Positions 41,127-51,582 of a stretch of 64,000 bases of DNA are shown here, one piece after another. The notes under the pieces were generated by a model. The model was not told the origin of the DNA. It ran no database searches and worked only from the letters and a program-made list of their open reading frames with translations. The translations under genes were made by a program, and so were the position numbers. The stretch comes from Devosia crocina (lineage in GTDB: Bacteria > Pseudomonadota > Alphaproteobacteria > Rhizobiales > Devosiaceae), in assembly GCF_900116545.1 (NCBI RefSeq), contig NZ_FPCK01000001.1, positions 1,612,001 to 1,676,000 of the forward strand. The letters run 5' to 3'. Positions within the stretch are counted from its first letter, which is position 1; each line of letters begins with the position of its first letter.

Positions 41127-43922
41127 GTGGTTAGCGTTACCGATATTGAACTTGCTGACATTTTTCCTGGCAGCAGCGAGATGGCGCAACGTATGCGCGA
41201 GACTGATTGGGCAGGAACTGCCCTGGGGGATCCCACACACTGGCCGGATGCCTTGCGTATACCGCTCAAGATCATGCTGACATCGCGCTTCGAGATGTGG
41301 CTGGGCTGGGGACCTGACCTACACTTCTTCTACAATGACGCCTATATCCCCACACTTGGTATCAAACACCCTCACATGCTTGGACGGCCGCTCAAGCAGG
41401 TGTGGGCTGAGGTGTATGACGATGTTGCTGATCAGGTGGCGCGCGTGCGTTCCGGTGAAGCCACCTGGAACAAGGCGCTGCTGCTTATTCTCGAGCGCAG
41501 CGGCTATCCTGAGGAAACCTACCACAGCTTTTCGTATAGTCCGCTCTTTGCTGGGGATGACACAGTCGGTGGACTTCTTTGCGTCGTAACCGAAGAAACA
41601 GGCCGCATCATCAGCGAACGGCGCCTCGAGACGCTCCGCCAATTGGGCCTCAAGCTCTCTACGGCAACCGACAAGCCTTCACTGCTAACAGCAGTCCACT
41701 CGGCCTTTGCGACCAATGAGCGCGACTTTCCATTTGCCGCGCTTCGCCTTGAGGGGGAGCAGACAGAACCGGCTTGGGCTACAGCAGGGCTTAACGACGT
41801 TACCCCGGATTCTCATGGCCTCATTGTCGATCTTCCGAGTGGAATTGACTGGCCCACCGGCGCGTGGGACCGGCGACCTACCAAGGCCATTGCGATTGCG
41901 ATACCCCAGTTTGGGGCTGAGCAGTCGGCCGGCACGCTGTTTCTGGGGCTCAACCCCTATCGAGGCGATGATCCAGATATCCTGAACATGGCGCAGCTTG
42001 CAGCCAGTCAGATCGGTGCTGCGCTTGCTCATATCGTGGCCCTGAGCAACGAGCGGCGTCGCGCGGACAGGATCTGGAGCGTTTCGCGTGACATCATGGT
42101 GGTCGTCGATGTCGAGGGGCGTTTTGTTTCCGTCAGCCCTTCATGGACGCGCATCTTGGGACATGCGCCCGAGGATGTTATCGGGCGACACTTCAGCGAT
42201 TTCATGCACCCAGATGACGTCGCGCCGAGCAATTCCGCGCTGTCCCGTGCGTTGAGCGATCAGGATCTCAATAATTACGAGAACCGCTTCCGCGCAATCG
42301 ATGGAACCTATCACCGCATCGAGTGGCACACTACGCTCGAACACGGCCAGGTTTATGCCTATGGGCGGGACGTAACGGATAGGCGGCAGGTCGAAGCTGC
42401 GCTCAACGAGAGCGAAGAACAGTTCAGGCACCTGGTCCAAGGCGTCACCGATTACGCCATCTATATGCTGGACCTGGATGGCCACGTTTCGAGTTGGAAC
42501 GAAGGCGCCCGCCGGATCAAGGGCTATGAGCCCGAAGAGATCATGGGCCAGCACTTCTCCCAGTTCTATACTGAGGAAGACCGGGCGAACGGCGAACCCG
42601 TCAGGGCACTCGAAACGGCGCGCACGGAGGGGCGCTTCCTTGCTGAAGGATGGAGAGTGCGCAAGAACGGCGAGCGGTTCCGTGCCAGTGTCGTCCTTGA
42701 CGCTATCCGCGACGACGAAGGGCGCCCGATTGGCTTTGCCAAGATCACAAGGGATGTCACGGAGCGCGAGATATCTCAACGCGAGCTGGAAGCTGCGCGT
42801 GAGGCCCTGTTCCAGTCCCAGAAAATGGAGGCGATCGGACAGCTGACCGGTGGCGTGGCGCACGACTTCAATAATCTGCTGATGGCAGTCATGAGCAGTC
42901 TCGACCTTCTGCGGAAGCGTTTGCCCGACGATCCGACGCTGCACCGTCTGCTCGACAACGCCAAGGAAGGCGCTCAGCGGGGAGCAACCCTGACGCAGCG
43001 CATGCTGGCCTTCGCACGGCGGCAGGATCTCAACCTCGACTGTGTTGATGTGGTGCAACTGCTCTCGGGCATGAATGACCTGGTGCAGCGCTCGATTGGA
43101 CCGGAATGGCCGATCTCCACTCGCTTTCCGCTGAAATTGCCAGCCGTTCGCGCAGATGCCAACCAGTTGGAGATGGCGCTCCTGAACCTGATCGTCAATG
43201 CGCGTGATGCGTCCCCGGACGGTGGGCCGATCGTGATATCCGCCACCTGCGAACAAGTGGAAAAGCGCTCGTCGCGGGAACTTGCGCCCGGCACCTACCT
43301 CCGCCTTGCAGTCAAGGACAGCGGCACTGGAATGGATGCAGAAACATTGAGGCGGGCGACAGAACCATTCTTTACGACCAAGGGGGTCGGCAAGGGAACG
43401 GGACTGGGCCTGCCTATGGTCCATGGCATGGCCAAGCAGCTCGGCGGCACATTCGAATTGCAGAGCGCCGTAAGAAAAGGCACCAGCGCCATTCTCTGGC
43501 TACCTATCGTGGGGGTTGAGCCGGTCAAGGTCGCTCCAGAGCTTCCGCAGGTGGTTCCCCAGGCGGAATGCCGCCTGAAAATCCTGGTCGCCGACGATGA
43601 TGCGCTGGTGCTGATGAACACCGTGGCGCTGCTCGAAGATCTCGGACACGATGTTGTTGAAGCCTATTCCGGCCGCGACGCCTTGGCGCGCTTCAAGGAA
43701 CATCAGGATATCGACCTCGTCATTACCGATCAGGCCATGCCAAACATGACCGGCACGGAGCTGATTGCAGCTATCGATCAAGTGCGCGCCGGTATGCCAG
43801 CCATCATCGCCAGCGGCTATGGAGATGATATCAACCTTCAAGGCCGCGACGTGGAGCGTCTGGGTAAACCATTCGATCAGGCGCAACTGGCTCGCGCCAT
43901 TTCCCGGGTGATGGACCGGTAA
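41127..43922 (+). CDS. Hybrid sensor histidine kinase, PAS-GAF-PAS-PAS-HK-REC (931 aa)
   Basis: GTG 41127 has a GGGGGAGAG ribosome-binding site and starts after an unlikely upstream extension. The order is a PAS-like domain near residues 20-140, a GAF-like part, two PAS domains, then the phosphoacceptor His in GGVAHDFNNLLMAV, the ATPase with GKGTGLGLPMVHG, and a C-terminal receiver with Asp in LVITDQAMP and Lys in GKPFD. There are no transmembrane helices, so it is a cytosolic sensor. The first PAS has the form common in light- and redox-sensing kinases. Confidence 0.88.
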   Translation: MVSVTDIELADIFPGSSEMAQRMRETDWAGTALGDPTHWPDALRIPLKIMLTSRFEMWLGWGPDLHFFYNDAYIPTLGIKHPHMLGRPLKQVWAEVYDDVADQVARVRSGEATWNKALLLILERSGYPEETYHSFSYSPLFAGDDTVGGLLCVVTEETGRIISERRLETLRQLGLKLSTATDKPSLLTAVHSAFATNERDFPFAALRLEGEQTEPAWATAGLNDVTPDSHGLIVDLPSGIDWPTGAWDRRPTKAIAIAIPQFGAEQSAGTLFLGLNPYRGDDPDILNMAQLAASQIGAALAHIVALSNERRRADRIWSVSRDIMVVVDVEGRFVSVSPSWTRILGHAPEDVIGRHFSDFMHPDDVAPSNSALSRALSDQDLNNYENRFRAIDGTYHRIEWHTTLEHGQVYAYGRDVTDRRQVEAALNESEEQFRHLVQGVTDYAIYMLDLDGHVSSWNEGARRIKGYEPEEIMGQHFSQFYTEEDRANGEPVRALETARTEGRFLAEGWRVRKNGERFRASVVLDAIRDDEGRPIGFAKITRDVTEREISQRELEAAREALFQSQKMEAIGQLTGGVAHDFNNLLMAVMSSLDLLRKRLPDDPTLHRLLDNAKEGAQRGATLTQRMLAFARRQDLNLDCVDVVQLLSGMNDLVQRSIGPEWPISTRFPLKLPAVRADANQLEMALLNLIVNARDASPDGGPIVISATCEQVEKRSSRELAPGTYLRLAVKDSGTGMDAETLRRATEPFFTTKGVGKGTGLGLPMVHGMAKQLGGTFELQSAVRKGTSAILWLPIVGVEPVKVAPELPQVVPQAECRLKILVADDDALVLMNTVALLEDLGHDVVEAYSGRDALARFKEHQDIDLVITDQAMPNMTGTELIAAIDQVRAGMPAIIASGYGDDINLQGRDVERLGKPFDQAQLARAISRVMDR

Positions 43923-44040
43923 GCGCTGAACGTAGGGGCGCGCTTTGCCCTTGACCACGCCGGGGTGCGCAGTCTACCGCAATTGCCGCAGCACTCCTGC
44001 TTTCCGGCATGGACGTATGCAATTGGGGGCAGGAAACGCA

Positions 44041-44808
44041 GTGTCTGATCCACGCATAGCCGTTGTGACCAATGAAACGGCAGGCGCCGAGGCCGCCGCT
44101 GCGCGACTGCGCCAGCAGTTCGGCACGGTCTCGACGGAAGAAGCGGATTTCGTTATCGCCTTGGGCGGCGACGGGTTGATGCTGCAGACCCTGCACGACG
44201 TCATGAGCCGCGGAACGCCCGTTTACGGGATGAATTTCGGGTCTGTCGGTTTCATGATGAACGACTTCTCCGAAACTGAACTGGTGCAGCGCCTCGAACG
44301 CGCGCACAGAACGGAGATCTACCCCCTGTTCATGGAAGTGGTCGATGGCTCCGGAGGGCGTCAGACCGCCCTCGCCTTCAACGAAGTGTCCCTGTTTCGC
44401 TCTACTCACCAAGCGGCCAAGGTCCAGATCTCGGTCGATAACGAAGTTCGGCTCGAAGAGCTAATCTGCGACGGCATCTTGCTGGCCACACCTGCGGGAT
44501 CGACTGCATATAATCTGTCGGCACATGGGCCGATCCTGCCGATCGAGGCGCCCCTTCTGGCGCTGACGCCCATTTCCCCATTCCGCCCCCGGCGCTGGCG
44601 CGGCGCGATTCTCACGAACAGCGCCAAGGTGCGCTTCACTCTGCGCGAAGCTGGGAAGCGGCCGGTCAGTGCAGTTGCCGACAATGTCGAGATCCAGAAC
44701 GTTCGCGAGGTCACCGTCCACGAAGATCGCACGCATGGCGTGACGCTGCTCTTCGACCCCGGAAAGAGCCTTGAAGAGCGCATTCTCAGCGAACAGTTCA
44801 AGTTCTAG
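44041..44808 (+). CDS. nadK: NAD kinase (255 aa)
   Basis: GGDGLML (about 42-48) is the conserved NAD kinase Gly-rich motif. NFGSVGFMMN, NEVSLFR and the PAGSTAYNLSAHG segment are also typical. It makes NADP from NAD and ATP. I chose GTG 44041, preceded by CAGGAAA, since the upstream extension is Arg-rich and unlikely. Its end overlaps the convergent DUF2336 gene by 4 bp. Confidence 0.93.
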   Translation: MSDPRIAVVTNETAGAEAAAARLRQQFGTVSTEEADFVIALGGDGLMLQTLHDVMSRGTPVYGMNFGSVGFMMNDFSETELVQRLERAHRTEIYPLFMEVVDGSGGRQTALAFNEVSLFRSTHQAAKVQISVDNEVRLEELICDGILLATPAGSTAYNLSAHGPILPIEAPLLALTPISPFRPRRWRGAILTNSAKVRFTLREAGKRPVSAVADNVEIQNVREVTVHEDRTHGVTLLFDPGKSLEERILSEQFKF

Positions 44809-46010
44809 GCGGCAGGCAGTTCGAGCATTTCTGGCGCTTCCGCCGGGGGCAGAGCCATCTGCAGGCTCGTTGTATGGGCAAACGCCCGCATGACCCCACG
44901 AGCGGCTTTGCGCGCAAGCGCGATGTTCTGTTCACTAAGATAGGCAAACGCTTCTTGCAGATCAGCAGGGATATCGCCGTCGTGATCGGCGATCATCTCT
45001 TCGGTCATCGCTGTGACGACGTAGTGACGGGCGGCCACGTCATCGGCGAGATCGGCCGTTCGCGCGTGGATAACCAACCGGATCAACACCTTACCGAGTG
45101 AGACCGGTAGGCCGGCACGAAGAAACAGTGCAGCCAAAGAGGCGCGGCTTCCGCCCTCCAGAAGCGTAAAGACCTTATCACGCATTACGCCGGCCAGTTC
45201 TGCGATGCAGGAAGCAAAGAACATCACATGCCCGGTGACGACGGCATGCAGGAGCACGCGCGCGTTGATCCGGCTCGAGACAACAAGATCGGCGACAAAG
45301 TCCTTGCGAGCGTAACAGGATTCCGTCTCCCCGATCGCCGAGAGAGCGGTGTCTGCGCCGTCCCGCAAAAGGCGCTCCAGCCGCTCCGGCGCAAGAGCGC
45401 CCTTGACGATCCGCGTCGCGCGCAGAGCTTCCGCTACTCTTTGCACCAAAATCAGCCTTGCCGGTGCAGGCAGATCATTGCGGCTGAGCAGAGCGCCACG
45501 CATCTGCGCGTCAGAGCCGCGCGCTTGGGCAAGGGTGGTCAGCAGCGAGGGATCGAGTTCTATGTCGTGCCGCCGGATGATGCGCAGAGTGATATCTTCG
45601 TCGCCCTGATCAACGAGAAGTGCCGCAACACGGTGCGACAGGGAGCTTCTTTGTGAAATGGCGAGCCAGATTGCGCGGCCGCCGGTCTTGATCGAAACGG
45701 ATAGGTCAGCATCGATCAGGATGGGCGAATATTGCAGGACCGCCCGTGAGATGATCGCGCTATCCTGCAGTAAGGCCATGATAATCGGCCGTGGTGCTGC
45801 TTCGGAGTGAAGGAGGCCGTAGGCCAGTGCTGCTCGCACCTTTACCGAAGGGTCGTCGAGAAAACCGATAAGAGCGGCATAGAGCGCTGCGTGTTCATCA
45901 CCGGGTCCACTGTGGTCGAGATAAGCAAGCGCGGCGAGGTGGGCGGCATGGCCGCGCTCATCGCTGTCGCTGGACCGGCACAACCGGACAAACTCGCTAT
46001 ACTCGATCAT
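44805..46010 (-). CDS. DUF2336 domain protein (401 aa)
   Basis: An alpha-helical, HEAT-like protein typical of DUF2336 (MIEYSEFVRLCRSSDSDERGHAAHLAALAYL, KVRAALAYGLLHSEAAPRPIIMALLQD). The family is confined mainly to alphaproteobacteria and has no settled function. The last 25 residues are Ala/Pro-rich. ATG 46010 was chosen over the frame's first Met because MIEYSEF is the common N-terminus. Confidence 0.8.
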   Translation of the reverse strand: MIEYSEFVRLCRSSDSDERGHAAHLAALAYLDHSGPGDEHAALYAALIGFLDDPSVKVRAALAYGLLHSEAAPRPIIMALLQDSAIISRAVLQYSPILIDADLSVSIKTGGRAIWLAISQRSSLSHRVAALLVDQGDEDITLRIIRRHDIELDPSLLTTLAQARGSDAQMRGALLSRNDLPAPARLILVQRVAEALRATRIVKGALAPERLERLLRDGADTALSAIGETESCYARKDFVADLVVSSRINARVLLHAVVTGHVMFFASCIAELAGVMRDKVFTLLEGGSRASLAALFLRAGLPVSLGKVLIRLVIHARTADLADDVAARHYVVTAMTEEMIADHDGDIPADLQEAFAYLSEQNIALARKAARGVMRAFAHTTSLQMALPPAEAPEMLELPAA

Positions 46011-46098
46011 GGCTTTCTCCGCACCAGAGCAGAGAAACACTAGCGCAGAGACCTTAAGGAACGGTTCACCATGAGGAAGAGGGCTTTGTTAACCAGCA

Positions 46099-46902
46099 CT
46101 AACGGGCGTAGAGCTGAGTAAAGAAGGCCGATCCTCCGGCAGGTGCTTCGGCTTCGTCGGGTACGGTCTTGAAGAGACCGGTAAAGGACATGTTCTCGCT
46201 CGAAAAACGTGAGGGCACTGCGGGCGCCCCATCGGGAACGCCGGCAGACGGCGATGCGCCCGTCATCTGCTGGGCTGCGAATGCGGCATTCCCAACGCCT
46301 TCGTGCTTGGCGACGAGGACGCGGTAAACTTCGCGGATGGTGCGGGGTTGGCCGTTTGAATAGAAGATGTTGTGATTGGCATCGGCCTGGCGTGGAAAGA
46401 GATTGACCGCCAGCTGATCGGGATTTTCAAGGCCGGCGCGGAACATGCGCTCGGCGCCCTCGGCGCCGAGGAAGTGCGCAATGTAGAGTTCGCCGGCACT
46501 TGGGTTCCGGCCGAAGCGGTTCGCAAGGTATTCGCCATTTCCGCGGGTAAAGGCTGCGGCAAGGTCGGCGGCTATCTGCGGGTCTTCCCGCAGCTTGAGG
46601 ACTGCAGCTTTTGTCGCTGGATCTGCAATGCGATAGCTGCCGTTGCTGCCCTTCTGGATGAGGCTCGCATACTGCCCATATCCAAGGCGTGGGCCGTCTT
46701 CCTTCATGACCTGGAGCCAGGTGCCCTCGAGAAATTGGAAGAGGCCGACGGCCGAGGACGTGCTTGCCCGCGCCTCGGGATTGAGGCTGCTTTCGCGGAT
46801 TGCGGTTTGCAGAAGATAGGAGAAATCCACGCCGTTCCGGCTGCCAGCCGCAGTCAGAGCGGTGGCAACATTTTGGGGAACAGAGATGGACTGGACGCCC
46901 AT
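46099..46902 (-). CDS. Lytic transglycosylase-domain protein (267 aa)
   Basis: An SLT-like catalytic region begins near residue 25 (LLQTAIRESSLNPEARASTSSAVGLFQFLEGTW), with Glu in IRESS as the likely catalytic residue. A helical region with GRNPSAGELYIAHFLGAEGAERMF follows, seen in flagellum- or phage-type muramidases. There is no signal peptide, so it may be exported by another route or be cytoplasmic until secretion. The tail is Ala/Pro-rich. Confidence 0.75.
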   Translation of the reverse strand: MGVQSISVPQNVATALTAAGSRNGVDFSYLLQTAIRESSLNPEARASTSSAVGLFQFLEGTWLQVMKEDGPRLGYGQYASLIQKGSNGSYRIADPATKAAVLKLREDPQIAADLAAAFTRGNGEYLANRFGRNPSAGELYIAHFLGAEGAERMFRAGLENPDQLAVNLFPRQADANHNIFYSNGQPRTIREVYRVLVAKHEGVGNAAFAAQQMTGASPSAGVPDGAPAVPSRFSSENMSFTGLFKTVPDEAEAPAGGSAFFTQLYAR

Positions 46903-46978
46903 TATCGGCCTGCGGTTTATGCTCAATTGGTTAACGAATGCACCGTTATTGCTAACAACTGGTTAACACAAAGAGCCG

Positions 46979-47566
46979 CTAAACGCGTTGCGGTGCCCAT
47001 TCGGACACGATGGCGGCGAGATCGGGACGTGGGCGATCTTCGATTACGGTGGTGGGCGTGCCGATGTGGACGAAGCCGACAAACCGCTCCCCTGTTCGCG
47101 CACCGAGAAGTGTCGCCGCATCAGAATCAAAACTGTACCAGCGGGTGACCCATGTGGCGGCGAAGCCGAGGGCATAGGCACCGTGGACAAGATTGAACGC
47201 AACATTGCCGGCGGAGAGCAATTGCTCGAATTCGGGTATCTTGACGTGCGGCGCCGCGGTCGAGATCACACCGACGACGAGCGGCGCGGGAAGAAACTGG
47301 CGGCGTTCGTTTTCAAGGCTCGCCTCGTCGATGCCGGGGCGCTTGGTGCGAGCGAGTTCGGCCAGAGCTTCGCCAGCGCGGGCGCGATTATCCCCGGTGA
47401 ATGTCACGAGGCGCCAGGGGGCCAGCTTGCCATGGTCGGGCACGCGGGTCGCGATGGTCAAAAGCGTTTGCAGCTCGTCGGGGCTCGGTCCGGGCTCGGC
47501 CAGAAAGGCTTGGCCGACGGAGCGACGCGTCAGCAGATAGTCACGCAGTTCTGGACGGGCGGGCAT
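46979..47566 (-). CDS. Nitroreductase family protein (195 aa)
   Basis: FMN-binding elements of the YdjA type are present: an N-terminal RRSVGQAF, TRVPDHGKLAPWRLV, NFLVHGAYALGF-like helix (NLVHGAYALGFAATWVTRW), and the C-terminal GFVHIGTP. It reduces nitro or quinone substrates with NAD(P)H. Substrate unknown. Confidence 0.85.
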   Translation of the reverse strand: MPARPELRDYLLTRRSVGQAFLAEPGPSPDELQTLLTIATRVPDHGKLAPWRLVTFTGDNRARAGEALAELARTKRPGIDEASLENERRQFLPAPLVVGVISTAAPHVKIPEFEQLLSAGNVAFNLVHGAYALGFAATWVTRWYSFDSDAATLLGARTGERFVGFVHIGTPTTVIEDRPRPDLAAIVSEWAPQRV

Positions 47567-47724
47567 GGGATTTCCTGATCAGAGTGGTCATGAATGAAAA
47601 TGATTTGAACCGAACGGCGGCGGTTTTCAAGCGAGGCGTGTTATGACACAGCTTTTCCCTGACCGCGCCCTGTGACTTCACCGAAGTTGGACGCGCCCTG
47701 AATTCTTGCGATGGCCCGTAAACC

Positions 47725-48696
47725 ATGCTTCCCGTTTCTCGCCTGATCACCGGCGTCTTGTTCGGACTTTCGAGCCTTGTGCTGCCGCCGGCCACTCCCA
47801 GCGTCGCGCAGGACACAACCGAGATACCGCCCCTGCCCCGCCCGCGGCCTGACCGCGATGCCGCACAGTCGACGCCAACGCCGACCGGAACGACGGCAGC
47901 CGATGCGATTGCGGCGGTGACCGACGTGCCCCAGGCCGTGACGCTGACCGCGCGCATCACCCAGGATGGCCCCACCATTCCCGAGGGCGTTGTCTGGCGT
48001 GTCTACGAAACCGCGCCTGATGCGGCCGGGAACATGCAATTGGTGGCCAAATCTGAAGCGGCCACCGCGCAACTGGAATTGCCACCGGGTCAATATGTCG
48101 TGCATGCCGCCTATGGCCGCGCGCAGTTGAGCGAGCCGCTTTCGGTGGCGCCGGGGCAAAATGAAAAGGTGATCGATCTAGAGGCCGGCGCGCTGAGGCT
48201 CAATTCGGCAGTGACGGGAGACATTCCGATTGCGCCGACGCAGCTACGCTTCGATATCTTCACCGCGGGCTCAGAAAGCGATCGGGTGCCGATTGCTGAG
48301 GGACTGCCGCCAAACGACATCGTTACGCTCAATGCCGGCACCTATCATATCGTGTCGCATTTCGGCACGATCAACGCGACGGTGCGCGCCGACCTGAGGG
48401 TGGAACCGGGCGAGCTGACCGACGCCACGCTCTATCACCATGCCAGCGAGGTATCGCTGAAACTGGTCTCCGAAGAAGGCGGCGAAGCGATCGCCGACGT
48501 CGAATGGACGATCCAGACGGCAGAGGGCGCAACGGTCTTCACCGAGCGCGGCGCATTCCCTTCAACGGTGCTGGCAGAGGGCGTCTATGTTATTCTCGCC
48601 AAGCAGGGTGAGCAGGTCTACAACCGGGAGGTCGAGATCGTTTCGGGTGGATCACGCGAAATCGAGGTTCTGACCAGCGTCTACCAAGGCACCTGA
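47725..48696 (+). CDS. Exported hypothetical protein with Ig-like repeats (323 aa)
   Basis: A signal peptide covers about 1-28. A Pro-rich linker (PPLPRPRPDRDAAQSTPTP) follows, then repeated beta units of about 80 residues, each carrying a LPPGxYxVxAxYG-like or LxAGTYHIVSHFG strand pair (residues about 110-135, 200-215 and 275-300). These resemble carboxypeptidase-regulatory or transthyretin-like beta folds. No family name is certain. Confidence 0.65.
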   Translation: MLPVSRLITGVLFGLSSLVLPPATPSVAQDTTEIPPLPRPRPDRDAAQSTPTPTGTTAADAIAAVTDVPQAVTLTARITQDGPTIPEGVVWRVYETAPDAAGNMQLVAKSEAATAQLELPPGQYVVHAAYGRAQLSEPLSVAPGQNEKVIDLEAGALRLNSAVTGDIPIAPTQLRFDIFTAGSESDRVPIAEGLPPNDIVTLNAGTYHIVSHFGTINATVRADLRVEPGELTDATLYHHASEVSLKLVSEEGGEAIADVEWTIQTAEGATVFTERGAFPSTVLAEGVYVILAKQGEQVYNREVEIVSGGSREIEVLTSVYQGT

Positions 48697-48796
48697 GCGG
48701 CGGAGACACACGGACGGCACCAGCCCCCGTTGACACCGCCTTTCGCGTTCACCATGTTGCGCGCTCTCAAGTGCAGCGTTGCGGAACGGAACATCC

Positions 48797-51427
48797 ATGA
48801 AGGTCGTCGTCGTTGAAAGTCCGGCTAAGGCTAAGACAATCAACAAGTATTTGGGCAAGGACTATGAAGTCCTGGCCAGCTTCGGCCATATCCGCGACCT
48901 TCCGGCAAAGGACGGCTCGGTTCGTCCCGATGAAGATTTCGCCATGTCCTGGGAGGTCGATACGGCCTCCAAGAAGCGTGTGTCCGATATCGCCAACGCG
49001 CTCAAGGGAGCCGACGGGCTGATCCTTGCGACTGATCCTGATCGCGAAGGCGAAGCGATCTCCTGGCACATTCTGGATGTGCTGCGGCAGAAAAAGGCGC
49101 TGAAAAAGGACCAGCAGGTCCAGCGTGTCGTCTTCAACGCCATCACCAAGGATGCCGTGACCACGGCCATGGCCAATCCGCGCGATGTCGACATGCCGCT
49201 GGTCGACGCTTACCTGGCGCGCCGCGCACTCGACTATCTTGTGGGGTTCACGCTGTCCCCGATCCTCTGGCGCAAGTTGCCCGGCTCCCGATCCGCCGGG
49301 CGCGTGCAGTCGGTGTCGCTGCGCCTCGTTTCCGACCGTGAAGCCGAAATCGAAAAATTCAAGGCGGAAGAATATTGGTCCGTTGAAGCGTCTCTTGCCC
49401 AGAACGGCAAGGGCTTTGTCGCGCGTCTGTTTTCCGTGGACGGCAAGAAGACCGACAAGCTCGATATCAAGAATGGTGAAGATGCCGGGGCGCTCAAGTC
49501 GCTGATCGAGGCCGGGCAGTTCAACGTCTCCAATGTCGAAAAGAAGCCGACCAAGCGCAATCCCTATGCGCCCTTCACCACCTCCTCGCTGCAGCAGGAC
49601 GCCTCCTCGCGCCTTGGCCTTTCGCCATCGCGCACGATGCAGATCGCCCAGCGGCTCTACGAGGACGGGCTGATCACCTATATGCGTACGGACGCGGTGC
49701 AGATGGCGCCTGAAGGCATCGCCATGGCCCGCTCGGTGATCGGCAAATATTACGGCAACGAATTCCTGCCCGAAAAAGCGCGGGTCTATTCCTCGAAAGC
49801 CAAGAACGCCCAGGAAGCGCACGAGGCGATCCGTCCCACCGACATGTTCAAGCGGCCCGAGGACCTGCATCTCGATGCCGACCAGCAGAAACTCTACGGC
49901 CTGATCTGGCGGCGGACCGTCGCCTCGCAGATGGCATCGGCCGAAATCGATCGCACTTCAGTGGATATCGCGGTGAATGTGCCCGGCCGCACCGTGAGCC
50001 TGCGCGCCGTTGGTTCTGTCGTCACCTTCCCGGGTTTTCTCAAGCTTTATGGCGTGGAGGCCAAGAGCGACGAGGAAACCGAAGATGAAGACAGCCGCGA
50101 ATTGCCGCCGCTCAAGGTGGGTGACAAGCCAGCGCTCCAAAAGGTCGACATCGAGCAGCATTTCACCCAGCCGCCGAGCCGCTATACCGAAGCGAGCCTG
50201 ATCAAAAAGATGGAAGAAGTCGGTATCGGCCGGCCTTCGACCTATGCTGCCATCGTCTCGACGCTCAAGGACCGCAACTATGTGCGCCTCGAGGGCAAGG
50301 CACTGGTGCCCGAAGATCGCGGCCGCATCGTCACCGCGTTCCTCGAAAGCTTCTTCACCCGCTATGTCGAATATGGCTTTACCGCAGGCCTCGAGGAACA
50401 GCTCGACGAGATTTCCGACGGCAAGCTCGACTACAAGGAAGTGCTTCGCGAATTCTGGAAGGATTTCACGGGCAATATCGACGAGATCAAGGACCTGCGG
50501 GTTTCCGAAGTTCTCGACGCGCTCAACGATCTCCTGGCGAGCCGCATTTTCCCGCCCAAGGAAGACGGATCCGATCCACGCCGCTGCCCGACCTGCGGCA
50601 CCGGCACGCTTTCGCTAAAGCTCGGTAAATTCGGCGCCTTTATCGGCTGTTCGAACTATCCCGAGTGCAAGCACACGATGCAGCTTTCCGACGCTGCCTC
50701 GGGCCAGTCGAGCGAAGCGGCAGCGGGCGACGGCATTCTGGGCACCGATCCGGAATCGGGCGAGGAAGTGCATCTGAAATCGGGGCGTTTCGGTCCCTAT
50801 GTCCAGCTTGGCGAAGGCAAGGAGCCCAAGCGCTCGTCCCTGCCCAAGGGGTGGGACCCGGGATCGATGACCCTGGAAAAGGCCCTGCAGCTATTGTCCT
50901 TGCCGCGCGAAGTCGGCTTGCATCCGGAAAGCGGCCTGCCGATATCGGCCGGTATCGGGCGCTATGGCCCGTTCATTCTGCATGATGGCAAATATGCCAA
51001 CCTGCCCGATGTCGAAGAGGTGTTTACCGTCGGGCTTAACCGGGCGGTGGACCTGCTGGCGCAAAAGGCGGCCGGCGGCTTCAAGCGCGGGGGCGGCGCA
51101 GCTGTCGCGGCGATCCAGACCTTCGAGCACGACAACGGGCCGATCACCGTCCGCGCAGGGCGTTATGGCCCCTATGTCAACCAGGGCAAGGTCAACGCGA
51201 CCATTCCCAAGGACATCAAGCCCGAGGACGTGACGGTCGAACAGGCGATAGAATGGATCGCGGCGCGCGCGGAGGCGACCGGCACCAAGGTGAAGAAGGC
51301 GCCAGCCAAAAAGGCTGCGGCAAAGAAAACGACCGCCAAGGCAACGGCTGAGAAGAAGCCGGCTGCCAAGAAGGCGCCGGCGAAGAAGAAAGCCGCCACC
51401 GTCACAGACGAAGACCCGCCGTTCTGA
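48797..51427 (+). CDS. topA: DNA topoisomerase I (876 aa)
   Basis: A Toprim domain opens the protein (MKVVVVESPAKAKTI, then TDPDREGEAISWH). The catalytic Tyr is in LITYMRTDAVQ, and a C4 zinc finger is near residue 600 (CPTCGTGTL...CSNYPEC). Two further glycine-rich C-terminal repeats and a Lys/Ala-rich tail follow. It relaxes negative supercoils. ATG 48797 is used rather than the Met six codons upstream. Confidence 0.97.
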   Translation: MKVVVVESPAKAKTINKYLGKDYEVLASFGHIRDLPAKDGSVRPDEDFAMSWEVDTASKKRVSDIANALKGADGLILATDPDREGEAISWHILDVLRQKKALKKDQQVQRVVFNAITKDAVTTAMANPRDVDMPLVDAYLARRALDYLVGFTLSPILWRKLPGSRSAGRVQSVSLRLVSDREAEIEKFKAEEYWSVEASLAQNGKGFVARLFSVDGKKTDKLDIKNGEDAGALKSLIEAGQFNVSNVEKKPTKRNPYAPFTTSSLQQDASSRLGLSPSRTMQIAQRLYEDGLITYMRTDAVQMAPEGIAMARSVIGKYYGNEFLPEKARVYSSKAKNAQEAHEAIRPTDMFKRPEDLHLDADQQKLYGLIWRRTVASQMASAEIDRTSVDIAVNVPGRTVSLRAVGSVVTFPGFLKLYGVEAKSDEETEDEDSRELPPLKVGDKPALQKVDIEQHFTQPPSRYTEASLIKKMEEVGIGRPSTYAAIVSTLKDRNYVRLEGKALVPEDRGRIVTAFLESFFTRYVEYGFTAGLEEQLDEISDGKLDYKEVLREFWKDFTGNIDEIKDLRVSEVLDALNDLLASRIFPPKEDGSDPRRCPTCGTGTLSLKLGKFGAFIGCSNYPECKHTMQLSDAASGQSSEAAAGDGILGTDPESGEEVHLKSGRFGPYVQLGEGKEPKRSSLPKGWDPGSMTLEKALQLLSLPREVGLHPESGLPISAGIGRYGPFILHDGKYANLPDVEEVFTVGLNRAVDLLAQKAAGGFKRGGGAAVAAIQTFEHDNGPITVRAGRYGPYVNQGKVNATIPKDIKPEDVTVEQAIEWIAARAEATGTKVKKAPAKKAAAKKTTAKATAEKKPAAKKAPAKKKAATVTDEDPPF

Positions 51428-51435
51428 GGGCGCCT

Positions 51436-51558
51436 CCCCCTCACCCTAACCCTCTCCCCCATAGGGGCGAGGGGACCAGGTTGGTGGTCTTTGATAGATC
51501 AAGCTTCAAACTCGATGACATCCCCTCGCCCCTGTGGGGAGAGGGCCTGGGTGAGGGG
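51436..51558. repeat. Long inverted repeat between convergent topA and dipeptidase genes
   Basis: Arms 51436-51475 and 51521-51558 are near-complementary (CCCTCACCC..CCCTCTCCCC against GGGGAGAGGG...GGGTGAGGG) with a core AGGGGCGAGGGGA/TCCCCTCGCCCCT. This type of GC-rich palindromic element is dispersed in many proteobacterial genomes. It probably forms a strong hairpin and terminates both genes. Confidence 0.7.
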
Positions 51559-51582
51559 TCTTGCTTCAGCCTGAGCGAGCCC